NCBI RefSeq assembly: GCF_029872055.1
Contig: NZ_JARXNQ010000001.1
Span: forward strand, 496,001-560,000
DNA: 64,000 nucleotides
Direction of reading: 5' to 3'
Source of the DNA: Sulfurimonas sp. C5
GTDB lineage: Bacteria; Campylobacterota; Campylobacteria; Campylobacterales; Sulfurimonadaceae
The position numbers and the translations under genes are program-made. Within the stretch, counting starts at the first letter, position 1; every line of letters starts with the position of its first letter. The notes under the pieces are model-generated. The model ran no database searches. It saw only the letters and a program-made list of their open reading frames with translations, and had not been told where the DNA came from. This document shows positions 38,301 to 46,911 of the stretch, piece after piece.

Positions 38301-40479
38301 TGATCAATATAGCTCATCTGCAAACTATGATGCTATAACTGTAACAGCTAGAAAAGAATTATATTCTAATGTAATCTTTAGCGATAATAAACTCATTGAT
38401 AAAGAAAGCATAGTAAAACAGTTTAATGCGTTCAATGGTGAATGGCTTATTAAAATGATAACTGAACCAGAAAAAGACAAAAAAGAAAAGATAGGAATTA
38501 TCACAGCATACAAATATATTACTTCAATAGTAGATACTGATGACATAACTTGGGTTCCACTTTCAGTAGCAGAGATGATTAGAGTGTCTGGAAATGTTGG
38601 ATTATCTATGGACAGCAGTGATTTTACAAGATATAACCATAATAAAAACAGTGAAGATGCAGCTTTACATAAAGGTGTGATTTCAGATGATATTTTACTC
38701 GTAGGCTTCAAAAAAGACGATGTTATACTTTATCCAGTAGAAGTAAAAGCTAGTAGTGCAGATATGCAAAAAGCTTGTGAACAAGCCATTTCTTTAAAAA
38801 GGTTTTTTTATGATCATCTTTTTATTGGAGATAGTTTAAAAACGAGACTGTTAAAAGGTCTATTTATTAGACAAGTATTTATGCAGATTGAAAAGTATGA
38901 GCTTTATGATATCTTCAAAGATAACTATTTTGAAGATATGTATAAAAATAGAGAAAAGCTTTTAGATGGTACATACAATTTAATAGAATTAGAAAACTAT
39001 AGTTCAGGTGCTGTTGTTGCATTTTTAGATAAAAATCAATACGACACACAAATGCATCTGAAAGATGAAATACTAGAGATAAGGTTACCTTACCAATTAC
39101 AAAACCTAATGATCCAAGACACTTATGAGGAGATGAAACATAAAGTACAAAATGGCTCATACGGTACAAATAAAAAATACTTGTTAAGTAACTTATCATT
39201 AGATGCGACATTATCTGAAGTAGAAGTAGAAACTAAATATCAACATGATAGTTCAAGTACAGATGAATTTGAAGAAGACAGAAAACTTTCTAACACTGAA
39301 GACAGTGTCCAAGAGATAGAAAAATCTTCTACTTCAACACAACTTATAGAGATACTGTTTGGTAAAGACAGCTTAACAGAGCAAAATATTTTTTGGCATC
39401 CTACAAATACAACTGAAAATCAAAATACTTGTACTGGAATAATAGGTAGAAGTGGTACGGGAAAAACGCAATTTACAAAGTCGCTTATTACTCAGCTAGT
39501 TCAACAATCAAAAAACAACTTAGATGGTAAAAAGATCGATATCCTAATTTTTGATTATAAAAAGGACTATATCAAACCTGATTTTGTAAAAGCTACAAAT
39601 GCTAAAGTACTCGATTTAGAAAAACTACCAATCAACCCTTTAGAGTTATTTGGTGATACCCCTAAGCTTCCTACACATACAGGTAGGACTCTTACAACAA
39701 CACTATCAAAAGCATTTAACCTAGGAAATGTTCAAAGAAACACTTTGAAAAATATTATCCAAGATGCATATAGAGCAAAAGGTATAGACTCATCCGATAA
39801 ATCAACATGGTCTTTACCTGCACCAACTCTCAATGATCTATGGGAACTGTATATAGAGAGTGAAGATGTAAAACAAGACTCCCTATATGCAGCTTTAGAT
39901 GACTTGATAGATTTTGAGATATTTGAAAGTGATAGTTCAAAAACAAAATCTCTTTATGATGTTATAGATGGCGTAACAGTGGTTAATCTCTCTGGCTATG
40001 ACTCTAATATACAAGACTTGGTAGTAGCAATTTTACTTGATCTATTTTATGTTCAAATGCATAAGAATGGTTCTTCAAAAGTAAATGGTGATTTTATACA
40101 GATAACCAAAATGATACTTGTGGATGAAGCAGACAACTTTATGTCAAAAGACTTTGACAACCTTAAAAAGATACTAAAAGAAGGAAGAGAATTTGGTGTA
40201 GGTACTATTCTTTCTACTCAGGAACTTACCCACTTTAGAACTTCTGAAGATGACTATGCTAGCTATATATTTACATGGATAGTTCATAAAGTTGCAAACT
40301 TAAAAATACAAGATATTCAATCTATTTTCAACATAAACAATAAAACAGATGCAGAAGACTTAATGAGTCAAATAAGAGAGCTACAAAAGCACTACAGTTT
40401 TTATGTAGATGGTAATAAGGAAATTACTAAGATACATGATTTGGCATTTTTTGAGTTATTAAAAGGAGAAAGAAAATGA
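35380..40479 (+). CDS. dptH: DNA phosphorothioation-dependent restriction protein DptH
   Basis: 1699 residues from the ATG at 35380, chosen because GGGGA lies 8-12 bases upstream; the frame is open 17 codons more. The C-terminal third is a HerA/FtsK-like motor: Walker A GRSGTGKT (about 1355-1362), Walker B ILVDEADNF (about 1579), and a STQELTHF sensor. A central segment, DVILYPVEVKAS (about 1110-1122), has the D-x(n)-ExK pattern of PD-(D/E)XK nucleases. DptH (DndH) is the motor, and presumably the nicking or cleaving part, of phosphorothioation-dependent restriction. Its stop overlaps the next start by 4 bases. Confidence 0.82.
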   Translation: MSKQQFNNFLANKIYTWSTSNLKSGNRYGFYSDNKEQIKSLQEALSSLSNSTKNFELETNKLGTNSVALPYIDINGIKLVFVDDISMNPFYISNIRDSLSKNPDCALLILHKNRLDTLISAITDLSLPTYPLNLITIKSELQKLITEKTTHKAIFEYLLNYQSTMIEDDQQSVFGYEVLYNSIVNNKIDFPSFELFEDEELYSFDNGLLKADTDKIKQRIDKNDKLYREIKNTITNFPNELEDKLSDLSPKFIKDNIVKKDWQELSYNDISVEIDANKGQKILFDGFHCDDVHEIREDSLSAAGQRKKNIIVLTDTNKVTLTFKFDEATGIKSSNFTISHNQNFKKLYENKISCSGGIKKTATLEFDYDFKPLYFTVNFKGNKASENQIFKVLVLQKGMFYIDAIKNNFIVRPNRQEVLLQLGNNLKLKLNDKEIVKTIKLTNENEEIDVNEYDEVDLKHYYNNHDEVKLSISNGDNKLNLNVEGETETETIPIPFLFNKSKADHLFGSNKDMEFKQAKNKVVYENRERDLVAERLVYIKYEQKFIDEEIFASTTDDFSIEILKDINSNIYEAFKNLLDYFKKNKTTPSLCSWNDTVYTLTKTFVNHYLEYMQTAEENKSLNDFHKLLFEFGFFRIDHKKMASPFSPLILSYIVNLIENAKDSNSHYKDISEVTLSRLNPKGLFPYLFIDKENYAFTKVVKENSLWLEFVPNEKNEFSYVKKLTYEKIDEFTSSFKQLFEFRNDAPLIINSINNNTNKELFEGIVQFYKKSTLSYPIKIIVNLYDDEYCQTAFDTFADLDKYEDIKNEFSQFGNESDTLIDTIRTHLTYSKHLTSEKQNYSHLSFFKNNEKIEIKDNRTQDQNKSGLVANGLISGESSQKENGYYYSGFGLHNVQENNSSHIELAKIYNAMQRAVYEDGTNYESNKTISLMISEKFKDLLKKSYKNALWTVIIDPKVTLEFFDNEENLILIHYSDQYSSSANYDAITVTARKELYSNVIFSDNKLIDKESIVKQFNAFNGEWLIKMITEPEKDKKEKIGIITAYKYITSIVDTDDITWVPLSVAEMIRVSGNVGLSMDSSDFTRYNHNKNSEDAALHKGVISDDILLVGFKKDDVILYPVEVKASSADMQKACEQAISLKRFFYDHLFIGDSLKTRLLKGLFIRQVFMQIEKYELYDIFKDNYFEDMYKNREKLLDGTYNLIELENYSSGAVVAFLDKNQYDTQMHLKDEILEIRLPYQLQNLMIQDTYEEMKHKVQNGSYGTNKKYLLSNLSLDATLSEVEVETKYQHDSSSTDEFEEDRKLSNTEDSVQEIEKSSTSTQLIEILFGKDSLTEQNIFWHPTNTTENQNTCTGIIGRSGTGKTQFTKSLITQLVQQSKNNLDGKKIDILIFDYKKDYIKPDFVKATNAKVLDLEKLPINPLELFGDTPKLPTHTGRTLTTTLSKAFNLGNVQRNTLKNIIQDAYRAKGIDSSDKSTWSLPAPTLNDLWELYIESEDVKQDSLYAALDDLIDFEIFESDSSKTKSLYDVIDGVTVVNLSGYDSNIQDLVVAILLDLFYVQMHKNGSSKVNGDFIQITKMILVDEADNFMSKDFDNLKKILKEGREFGVGTILSTQELTHFRTSEDDYASYIFTWIVHKVANLKIQDIQSIFNINNKTDAEDLMSQIRELQKHYSFYVDGNKEITKIHDLAFFELLKGERK

Positions 40480-42290
40480 AAATTGACCCATCTTATACAA
40501 ACCTGAGAAGAATGTTTGCTTCCCAAGCAACATATTATGTGCCAAAATATCAAAGAGCATATGCATGGGAAAATGAGTCTATTCAAGATTTTTTGAATGA
40601 TTTAAAAAGATCCTATACTGAGAGACTAGCTAGTAGAGATTCTAGTCACTTTTTTGGTGGAATTCTAAGTATTAAGCATACTGTTGTTGGTGCTGTAGAC
40701 GAACATAAGTATGAAATTATTGATGGACAACAAAGAATTACAACGTTTACATTAACAATACGCTGTCTGATCAATATGTATAATGACTTATTGACGTATC
40801 CTAATATAGATGCGACTAAAGTATCAATGATCAATAATCGAATAGATAATTTACAAAAACGATTTATAGCTTTTAGACAAGAAATCAACTTAGAAGAACA
40901 AGTTGTAAATGTTTTTACAGTTTCTAAAAGAGATAAGGAATTTTATGCTGAACTAATGAAAGGAAATATAATCAATGAAAATCCTGAAAAATATTCTCAC
41001 AAAAACCTTCTGAATAGTTATAAAAAAATCAATAAATTTTTTAAAGACACTGTATTAATAGATGATGATTTAACTGAAATTTTAAAAAGATTACAAACTT
41101 TTGAATTTGTCATTGATACAGACTTTACATTATTGCACATGGTTGCAGATAATGAAAAATCTGCATATAGGTTATTCCAAGTCATAAATGACAGAGGAAT
41201 GAGTTTAACAGAAGGTGATCTCCTAAGAGCTAAAACCTTGGAAGTGTTAGAAGATTTTCCTTCAATTCAAAACTCTGTTGAATTGATATGGGATAAGTTA
41301 TTATCCAATGCACCAAATATTACTTCTCAGTATTTAACTTGGATTTATACTTCATACACTGGAAAAGATTTAAAAAAAAGTGAAATCTTTGATAAATTTT
41401 TGGACCAATTTTTCCCAGAACATAAAGAAGAACTTGATCAGTTAAAAGCGGACAATATTCTGACAACAATGAAATATCTTGAAAAAGATTTTGAAAACTG
41501 TCAAAGACTATCGGATGGTGAATGGATTTATACAGTCAAACAACCTATTACTGCAAGGGACAGGAATAGATTTGAAGTATTGATGAATACTTTAGACCAT
41601 CCTTTGTCAATGCCATTGTTTATTGCTGCTTCAAAGTTAGATGATAAACAGTTTTCAGCAATCGTAAAAATAGTTGAAAAAGTTTTCTTTAGATATATCC
41701 TCATTTGTAAACAACATTTAGGTTCACTCAAGTCAATTTATTTTAGACAGATAAAAGAAATTAGAACCAATGCAGCTACATACACATTAACTGATTTCAA
41801 AACTAAAGTAAATCAACTACTTGCAAGTAAGGCTAATGATGCACTATTCACTGCCAATTTGAAAGAGCTAGAATATGATTCAGATCAAAGTAATAAATAT
41901 TTAAAATTTTTCCTTATGACATTAGAATATCATTTTCCATATTATCTTCAAGATCCAAGTCGATCAACCACAAAGTGCCTCAATAACACCAACCCTTATG
42001 ACTTTGCAGGAACTTCAATAGAACATATTTATCCTAAAAATGCTTTAACAACTGATATTGATGCAGATATTGAACCTATAAAAAATACTATAGGTAATCT
42101 GGCATTAATGGATCCTCAACATAATTCGGAACAACGAAATAATAAGTTCTTAGATAAAAAATCAGAATATGTATCTTCATCAATAGAGGTTTTAAAATAT
42201 GTTAGTACACATGCTAACTGGACAAAAGCTGAAGTTGAAGACTTAGAAGAAAAATATATTGATTTAGCATTAAAACACTTTAGAGCATAA
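40476..42290 (+). CDS. DUF262-DUF1524 (GmrSD/SspE-like) restriction protein
   Basis: 604 residues. The N-terminal DUF262 domain has VPKYQRAYAWE (22-32) and the ParB-like DGQQR motif (83-87); the C-terminal DUF1524 domain has an HNH-type H-x-x-P (H517, P520) and IGNLALM...HN...R-N-N-K. Relatives are type IV enzymes GmrSD and BrxU, and SspE, which senses phosphorothioate and nicks unmodified DNA. It overlaps dptH by ATGA, so it is a member of the dpt operon. Whether it reads phosphorothioate like SspE is inference from context. Confidence 0.85.
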   Translation: MKIDPSYTNLRRMFASQATYYVPKYQRAYAWENESIQDFLNDLKRSYTERLASRDSSHFFGGILSIKHTVVGAVDEHKYEIIDGQQRITTFTLTIRCLINMYNDLLTYPNIDATKVSMINNRIDNLQKRFIAFRQEINLEEQVVNVFTVSKRDKEFYAELMKGNIINENPEKYSHKNLLNSYKKINKFFKDTVLIDDDLTEILKRLQTFEFVIDTDFTLLHMVADNEKSAYRLFQVINDRGMSLTEGDLLRAKTLEVLEDFPSIQNSVELIWDKLLSNAPNITSQYLTWIYTSYTGKDLKKSEIFDKFLDQFFPEHKEELDQLKADNILTTMKYLEKDFENCQRLSDGEWIYTVKQPITARDRNRFEVLMNTLDHPLSMPLFIAASKLDDKQFSAIVKIVEKVFFRYILICKQHLGSLKSIYFRQIKEIRTNAATYTLTDFKTKVNQLLASKANDALFTANLKELEYDSDQSNKYLKFFLMTLEYHFPYYLQDPSRSTTKCLNNTNPYDFAGTSIEHIYPKNALTTDIDADIEPIKNTIGNLALMDPQHNSEQRNNKFLDKKSEYVSSSIEVLKYVSTHANWTKAEVEDLEEKYIDLALKHFRA

Positions 42291-42297
42291 CCTCAAA

Positions 42298-44490
42298 ATG
42301 TACCAATATCAACCTTTATCTAATGAAAAATATTTAGAATATTTAATAAGAGACTTATTATCAATAGAATTTATAAACTATTCTCCTTTTGATTTATATG
42401 GTAGTAGAGGTCAGGAGCAATACGGTAATGATATTATAGGATATAACACGTCTGGACGTATGATTTTGGCACAAGTTAAGAAAAAGAGTCTCTCTAGAAA
42501 TAAAATAAAAGAAGCACTACTTAATGATTTAACAAAAGAGACCAAAAGTATTATCAATTATTTTCAAACCGATAAAATTGATACTATTTTTTTTGCTTCT
42601 ACTCATGGACGAGATAAAGATATCCAAGATAAAGCATTAAAATTGACACAAGAATATGGTGTAAAAATTATTTATTGGGGATGGGATACTATTGAAGAAA
42701 AAATTAGTCATTCAAATGAAATTCAAAAGAAGTATTTTCATAAAAAAACAACAACATTGTTAACAATACTACCAGAAAATTCATATTGTATAGGTCGAGA
42801 AAATGAATTTAATGAAATTAAAACTTTATTAAATAAAGACAATATTATAAATATTCAAAGTATTGGTGGTATAGGAAAAAGTACACTTGCAAATGCTTTT
42901 ATACATAGTGAAAGAGAAAACTATGACTACATTGGTTATATCTCAGTTGATGATAGTCTTGAAGAAGCTTTTTTTAGAAGTTTTAATAACTTCTTTAACT
43001 TTTCAGAAAATGATGATTTAGAAAGTATAATATATAAATTACAATCTCTTAATGGAAAAAAAATACTGATAATTGATAATTTAACTTATCAAAAAGACAT
43101 AGTATATATCAAAAAAATCACTAGCTCTTTTAAAGTTGTGATTACATCAAGAATATTATTTAATGATATACCTAGTTTAAAATTAAGACAACTAAATGAC
43201 AACTCCTTAAAAGAGTTATTTAACAAATATAATGATGAAGATATTGAGGAACAATACTTAAATGAACTCTTTAAATACTTAGACTATCATACTTTATTTA
43301 TTGAATTGACATCAAAAACAATCAACCAAAATAACTTTACAATCGACTATATTCTAAATGAATTTAGAGATGGAAAGTTCCCCATAATAAAAGTGGATAC
43401 TAATTTAGATACCTATCAAGAAGAAATATATAACGATTATCTCAGAAAACTATTTGAAGAATCTATTGAAAAACTTGATGATGGACTTTTTAATGGTTTA
43501 ATATTATTATCATTATTTCCTTCTATTAATTTACATGTAGATGAAATTGGTAGAGTTTTTAATGCAGATTTACGTAATGATTTGTCTTTATTGAGTAAAA
43601 AAGGTTGGCTTATTTCAATTGAAAAAGAAGTATTTAAAATTCATCAGATTATAAAAGAATTTTTTTTATTCAACTTTCCACTTGTCGCAGAAGACGTAAC
43701 TCCTATGATTAAATACTATTTAGAAAATTTGAAATGGAATGAAATAGATCATCCTAGTGAACAAAAATCATATATGATTTTTGTTCAATCATTAATTGAT
43801 GGTCTAAAAAGTTATGATGAAGAAGTTATGACTTTAGCAAATAATATTGCAATGCTTTATAGATATTTTGGTTTTTATGAAATTGCTTTAAAGTATATGT
43901 TAATGGTTAAAGACTTTGATGAAGAAAGTGGTAATAAAATGAATCTCGCTCAAACTTATAACAATCTTGCTCAAGTATATTTTAGTATGAAACAATATGA
44001 ATTAGGTGAGCAGTATGCTATGCTTTCTTTAAAATTGCGAGAAGAAAATAGTCCTTATAATATTCAAGAAAATTACTTGAATATGTGTAATAGCTATATA
44101 AGGCAATCAAATTATAAAGAGGCAAAAGTATATTTAGATAAACTTCTAACGCTAGAAGTTGATATAAGAAGCATTATTCCAATATATAACTCTGCTATGC
44201 TTTATTATTTAAATATTGAAAATACTAAAGAAGCATTTAAATATGCAGAACAAGCATTAGAACATATAAATAGTAATAAAGTCGATACTAAACATTTATA
44301 TATAGCATATACATATAGTAATATTGCAGATATATATGTTGAAGATAAAAACATTACACTTGCAATTGAGTATAAATTAAAAGCAAAAGAACATATTTTA
44401 GAAAATTTTGGTGATCAACACCCAGATTTAGAACCAATAGAAAATATCTTAAATATACTACAATATATCTTTAAAACAGAGTATTTATAA
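42298..44490 (+). CDS. Nuclease-STAND ATPase-TPR protein (Avs-like architecture)
   Basis: 730 residues. N-terminal restriction-endonuclease-like domain (GQEQYGNDIIGYN...ILAQVKKK: E40, D45, Q59, K61). Then a STAND/NB-ARC NTPase: Walker A GGIGKST (190-196), Walker B ILIIDN (D260), and the VITSR sensor (281-285). Helical winged region, and from about 520 tetratricopeptide-type repeats (YNNLAQVYFSMKQYELGEQYAMLSL). This nuclease-switch-sensor plan is that of antiviral STAND proteins that bind a phage protein and activate an effector. It starts 7 bases after the DUF262 gene without a clear ribosome-binding site, suggesting coupling to the dpt operon. Ends convergent with dndE. Confidence 0.8.
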   Translation: MYQYQPLSNEKYLEYLIRDLLSIEFINYSPFDLYGSRGQEQYGNDIIGYNTSGRMILAQVKKKSLSRNKIKEALLNDLTKETKSIINYFQTDKIDTIFFASTHGRDKDIQDKALKLTQEYGVKIIYWGWDTIEEKISHSNEIQKKYFHKKTTTLLTILPENSYCIGRENEFNEIKTLLNKDNIINIQSIGGIGKSTLANAFIHSERENYDYIGYISVDDSLEEAFFRSFNNFFNFSENDDLESIIYKLQSLNGKKILIIDNLTYQKDIVYIKKITSSFKVVITSRILFNDIPSLKLRQLNDNSLKELFNKYNDEDIEEQYLNELFKYLDYHTLFIELTSKTINQNNFTIDYILNEFRDGKFPIIKVDTNLDTYQEEIYNDYLRKLFEESIEKLDDGLFNGLILLSLFPSINLHVDEIGRVFNADLRNDLSLLSKKGWLISIEKEVFKIHQIIKEFFLFNFPLVAEDVTPMIKYYLENLKWNEIDHPSEQKSYMIFVQSLIDGLKSYDEEVMTLANNIAMLYRYFGFYEIALKYMLMVKDFDEESGNKMNLAQTYNNLAQVYFSMKQYELGEQYAMLSLKLREENSPYNIQENYLNMCNSYIRQSNYKEAKVYLDKLLTLEVDIRSIIPIYNSAMLYYLNIENTKEAFKYAEQALEHINSNKVDTKHLYIAYTYSNIADIYVEDKNITLAIEYKLKAKEHILENFGDQHPDLEPIENILNILQYIFKTEYL

Positions 44491-44548
44491 CTTTAGAGCT
44501 TGAAAATTGCGATGAAAAATATGATTAAAAGATTTCAAGAAAAAATAA

Positions 44549-44950
44549 CTATAGAAATTCCTGCTTAATCCACTCAAAAACATTACTATTCTCATTAAGT
44601 GAAGAGGCTAAGATTGTAAAGCCTCTTTCACAGTGTTGTTCAAGAGATAGTTCTAACCCTCTATGCGTATTTACTTTTTTATTTTCATTATTTGCTATAA
44701 GTAAAGCTATCATATCTGTATAGTCAGCTTGTTCACCATGAGTATCTACTTTTGTTTTACCAGTAATTACATCTAAAGGGTATGTTTTACCATCTTTGAA
44801 ATCTATTTTTATAGAACTATCTAGTTTTTCATCTATAGAAAGAGATATAAAGATAGCAAACCTTATTGTTACCCACTTTGGCTCATTTTCAAAACCGAGT
44901 AGTTTAGAGATCTTAGGTAATTGCATTTCTGTGGAGTTTGTAGTTCTCAT
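44549..44950 (-). CDS. dndE: DNA phosphorothioation protein DndE
   Basis: 133 residues. Small basic-to-acidic protein that in known systems binds nicked DNA and is needed for sulfur insertion with DndC and DndD. Identified from size, from the LPKISKLLGFENEPKWVTIRFAIFISLS segment and from its position with a 4-base ATGA overlap after dndD. Last gene of the minus-strand dndCDE run, 58 bases from the converging STAND gene. No terminator hairpin is evident between them. Confidence 0.85.
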   Translation of the reverse strand: MRTTNSTEMQLPKISKLLGFENEPKWVTIRFAIFISLSIDEKLDSSIKIDFKDGKTYPLDVITGKTKVDTHGEQADYTDMIALLIANNENKKVNTHRGLELSLEQHCERGFTILASSLNENSNVFEWIKQEFL

Positions 44951-46911
44951 TTAGTGTACCTACTATCAAAAAATTCTGTTATATTTTTCTCTTGCATCGT
45001 TGTGGCCGAGCCTTTATTGGCAAGTGTAAATATTTGTGAGATCTCACTTTGAAGCTCTTGAAAACCTTCATGTCTTAGCTCACTTGGGGTTGGCAGTATT
45101 AGCACTTGCTTTGAAGCATTTGGATAAAACTGGTTCAGTATAAGGGCTTGATTTTTCTCATCTAGTCTTCCTAATGGTGTATCTATGATCATTGGTATAT
45201 CTTCTGCTATATACTCAGATATCCCCCAAATAAGTGCCGTAGCTATAACCTGTTTTTGTCCAGATGAGCTAGATAGTATATCCATAGGATTCATATCTTT
45301 ATCATATACATTGATGTTAAAGTCATTATCAAGCTGGATACTATCTGCTTCATATCCCTCTTTTTTTAGAAGATTAAACTTCACATTTATAGACTTTTCA
45401 AGTATCTCTTTTTTATCTTCTTTGATCTTTATCTTCATCTGTTTTGCTACTGTAATTGCAGATTCTAAAGATTCTATTTTAAGTTTTACTAAAGAGTTTT
45501 GATGCTCTTTTATACTTGTTCTTCCGATCTCACGCTCTATCTCTTTTTTCTCATATTGCAACTTTTCTATCTGTTTTTCAAGACTTTCTACTTTTGCTTT
45601 TTGTTGCCCTATATTTTCAGCAAGAGTTTTGACTTTTTCAAAGTCTTTTTTATACTCTTTTTGATCATTTTGAAAATTCTGCTCTAAATGAAAGATCTCA
45701 TTTTGAGTTTGAACAATATTTTCTTTTACAGCTATCAGATTATTTATGAGCTCTTGAAATTCAACTTTTTTCAAAGTGTTATATTGATGCTCAATTTTTT
45801 CAGGGTCTGCAAAAGCTACACTTTGTCTATTGTTATCAGAATTAAATACTTTGTCAAATATAGACTCTATACTCCCTTTTTGAGTTTCATCTATATGCTC
45901 TAAAAACTCTTTCTTTTTTAAATCTATGATATTTTGAGAAATAGTGACATTACCTTTATAGTTTTTTTGTATATCTTTTTCTACTGATTCTTTTAATTTT
46001 TTATTTAGTAATAGTGGGAGTTGCATATAAGATACTTCTTTAAACTCTTTTTGATAAGTCTCTTTTTCCTCTTCATAGCTCTGTAATTGTAGTTTTGCTT
46101 CTTCAAGTGGTTTTTTATGCTTACTTTGTAATTTAGAAAGTTTTCTATCCAGATCTTTTTGTTCTGTTAATAGCTGGTTTAAATATAGCTTTTCATCTTC
46201 ATACTCTTTAGTTACAGAGGTTAGTTTTGATTCTACTTCAAACAACTCTTCTTCTTTTTGAGTTAATTTCTGTTGAAGTTCTGAATCTAGTTCGCTTTTA
46301 TTTATCTTCTTTATTACATTTGTAGAGTCAGTTATAAGTTGATCATAAATGTCTAACTCCAGTACATCTTCTAACATTTGTCTAAATTCATCTTTACTAA
46401 AGTCAGCTATAGTTTGAATCTTTTCACCATCAAAAAAGAAAAACTTTGCAAGTGTAGGTGAGATCTTATAGTTTATAAAGTCTTGAGCTTCTAGATCACT
46501 ATATAATAAATTGTTTTCATGATCATAAACACTAAGGTTTTCAGTATAAGAGTTACTTCCTATGACATACTCTCTATAAATATAAAAACTCTCACCTGCA
46601 TCATCTACTTCTATTTTTACAGAAGCTTTATTTGCACCATTTAGTTTTGAAATACGATTGAGTACACCACTAAAGTTTTTATTTTTACTTCCTAAAATAT
46701 AATCTTGTTTAGAAAGGACAAGCTCTCCCATAGAAAGTAAATCTTTTGTAATACCATGAAGTGCTATTTTTACAGAGTTAATAAACGATGTTTTACCAAA
46801 GCCATTCTCTCCAATGATTAAAGCGATTGGTTTACTAGAATCATTAAAATCAAATGTAACTTCACCTTGATATGAAAACAGGTCTTTTATACTAATGCTA
46901 TTAAATTTCAT
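44947..46911 (-). CDS. dndD: DNA phosphorothioation ATPase DndD (SMC-like)
   Basis: 654 residues. ABC/SMC-type head split by a long coiled coil: Walker A GENGFGKTS (34-42), coiled coil about 190-500, signature SSSSGQKQ (about 566) and Walker B IPMIIDTPLGRLD (about 590). It nicks or opens DNA with ATP to allow sulfur replacement of a backbone oxygen. There is no cysteine in the whole protein, so no Rad50-type zinc hook. Overlaps dndC by 11 bases and dndE by 4. Confidence 0.92.
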   Translation of the reverse strand: MKFNSISIKDLFSYQGEVTFDFNDSSKPIALIIGENGFGKTSFINSVKIALHGITKDLLSMGELVLSKQDYILGSKNKNFSGVLNRISKLNGANKASVKIEVDDAGESFYIYREYVIGSNSYTENLSVYDHENNLLYSDLEAQDFINYKISPTLAKFFFFDGEKIQTIADFSKDEFRQMLEDVLELDIYDQLITDSTNVIKKINKSELDSELQQKLTQKEEELFEVESKLTSVTKEYEDEKLYLNQLLTEQKDLDRKLSKLQSKHKKPLEEAKLQLQSYEEEKETYQKEFKEVSYMQLPLLLNKKLKESVEKDIQKNYKGNVTISQNIIDLKKKEFLEHIDETQKGSIESIFDKVFNSDNNRQSVAFADPEKIEHQYNTLKKVEFQELINNLIAVKENIVQTQNEIFHLEQNFQNDQKEYKKDFEKVKTLAENIGQQKAKVESLEKQIEKLQYEKKEIEREIGRTSIKEHQNSLVKLKIESLESAITVAKQMKIKIKEDKKEILEKSINVKFNLLKKEGYEADSIQLDNDFNINVYDKDMNPMDILSSSSGQKQVIATALIWGISEYIAEDIPMIIDTPLGRLDEKNQALILNQFYPNASKQVLILPTPSELRHEGFQELQSEISQIFTLANKGSATTMQEKNITEFFDSRYTK

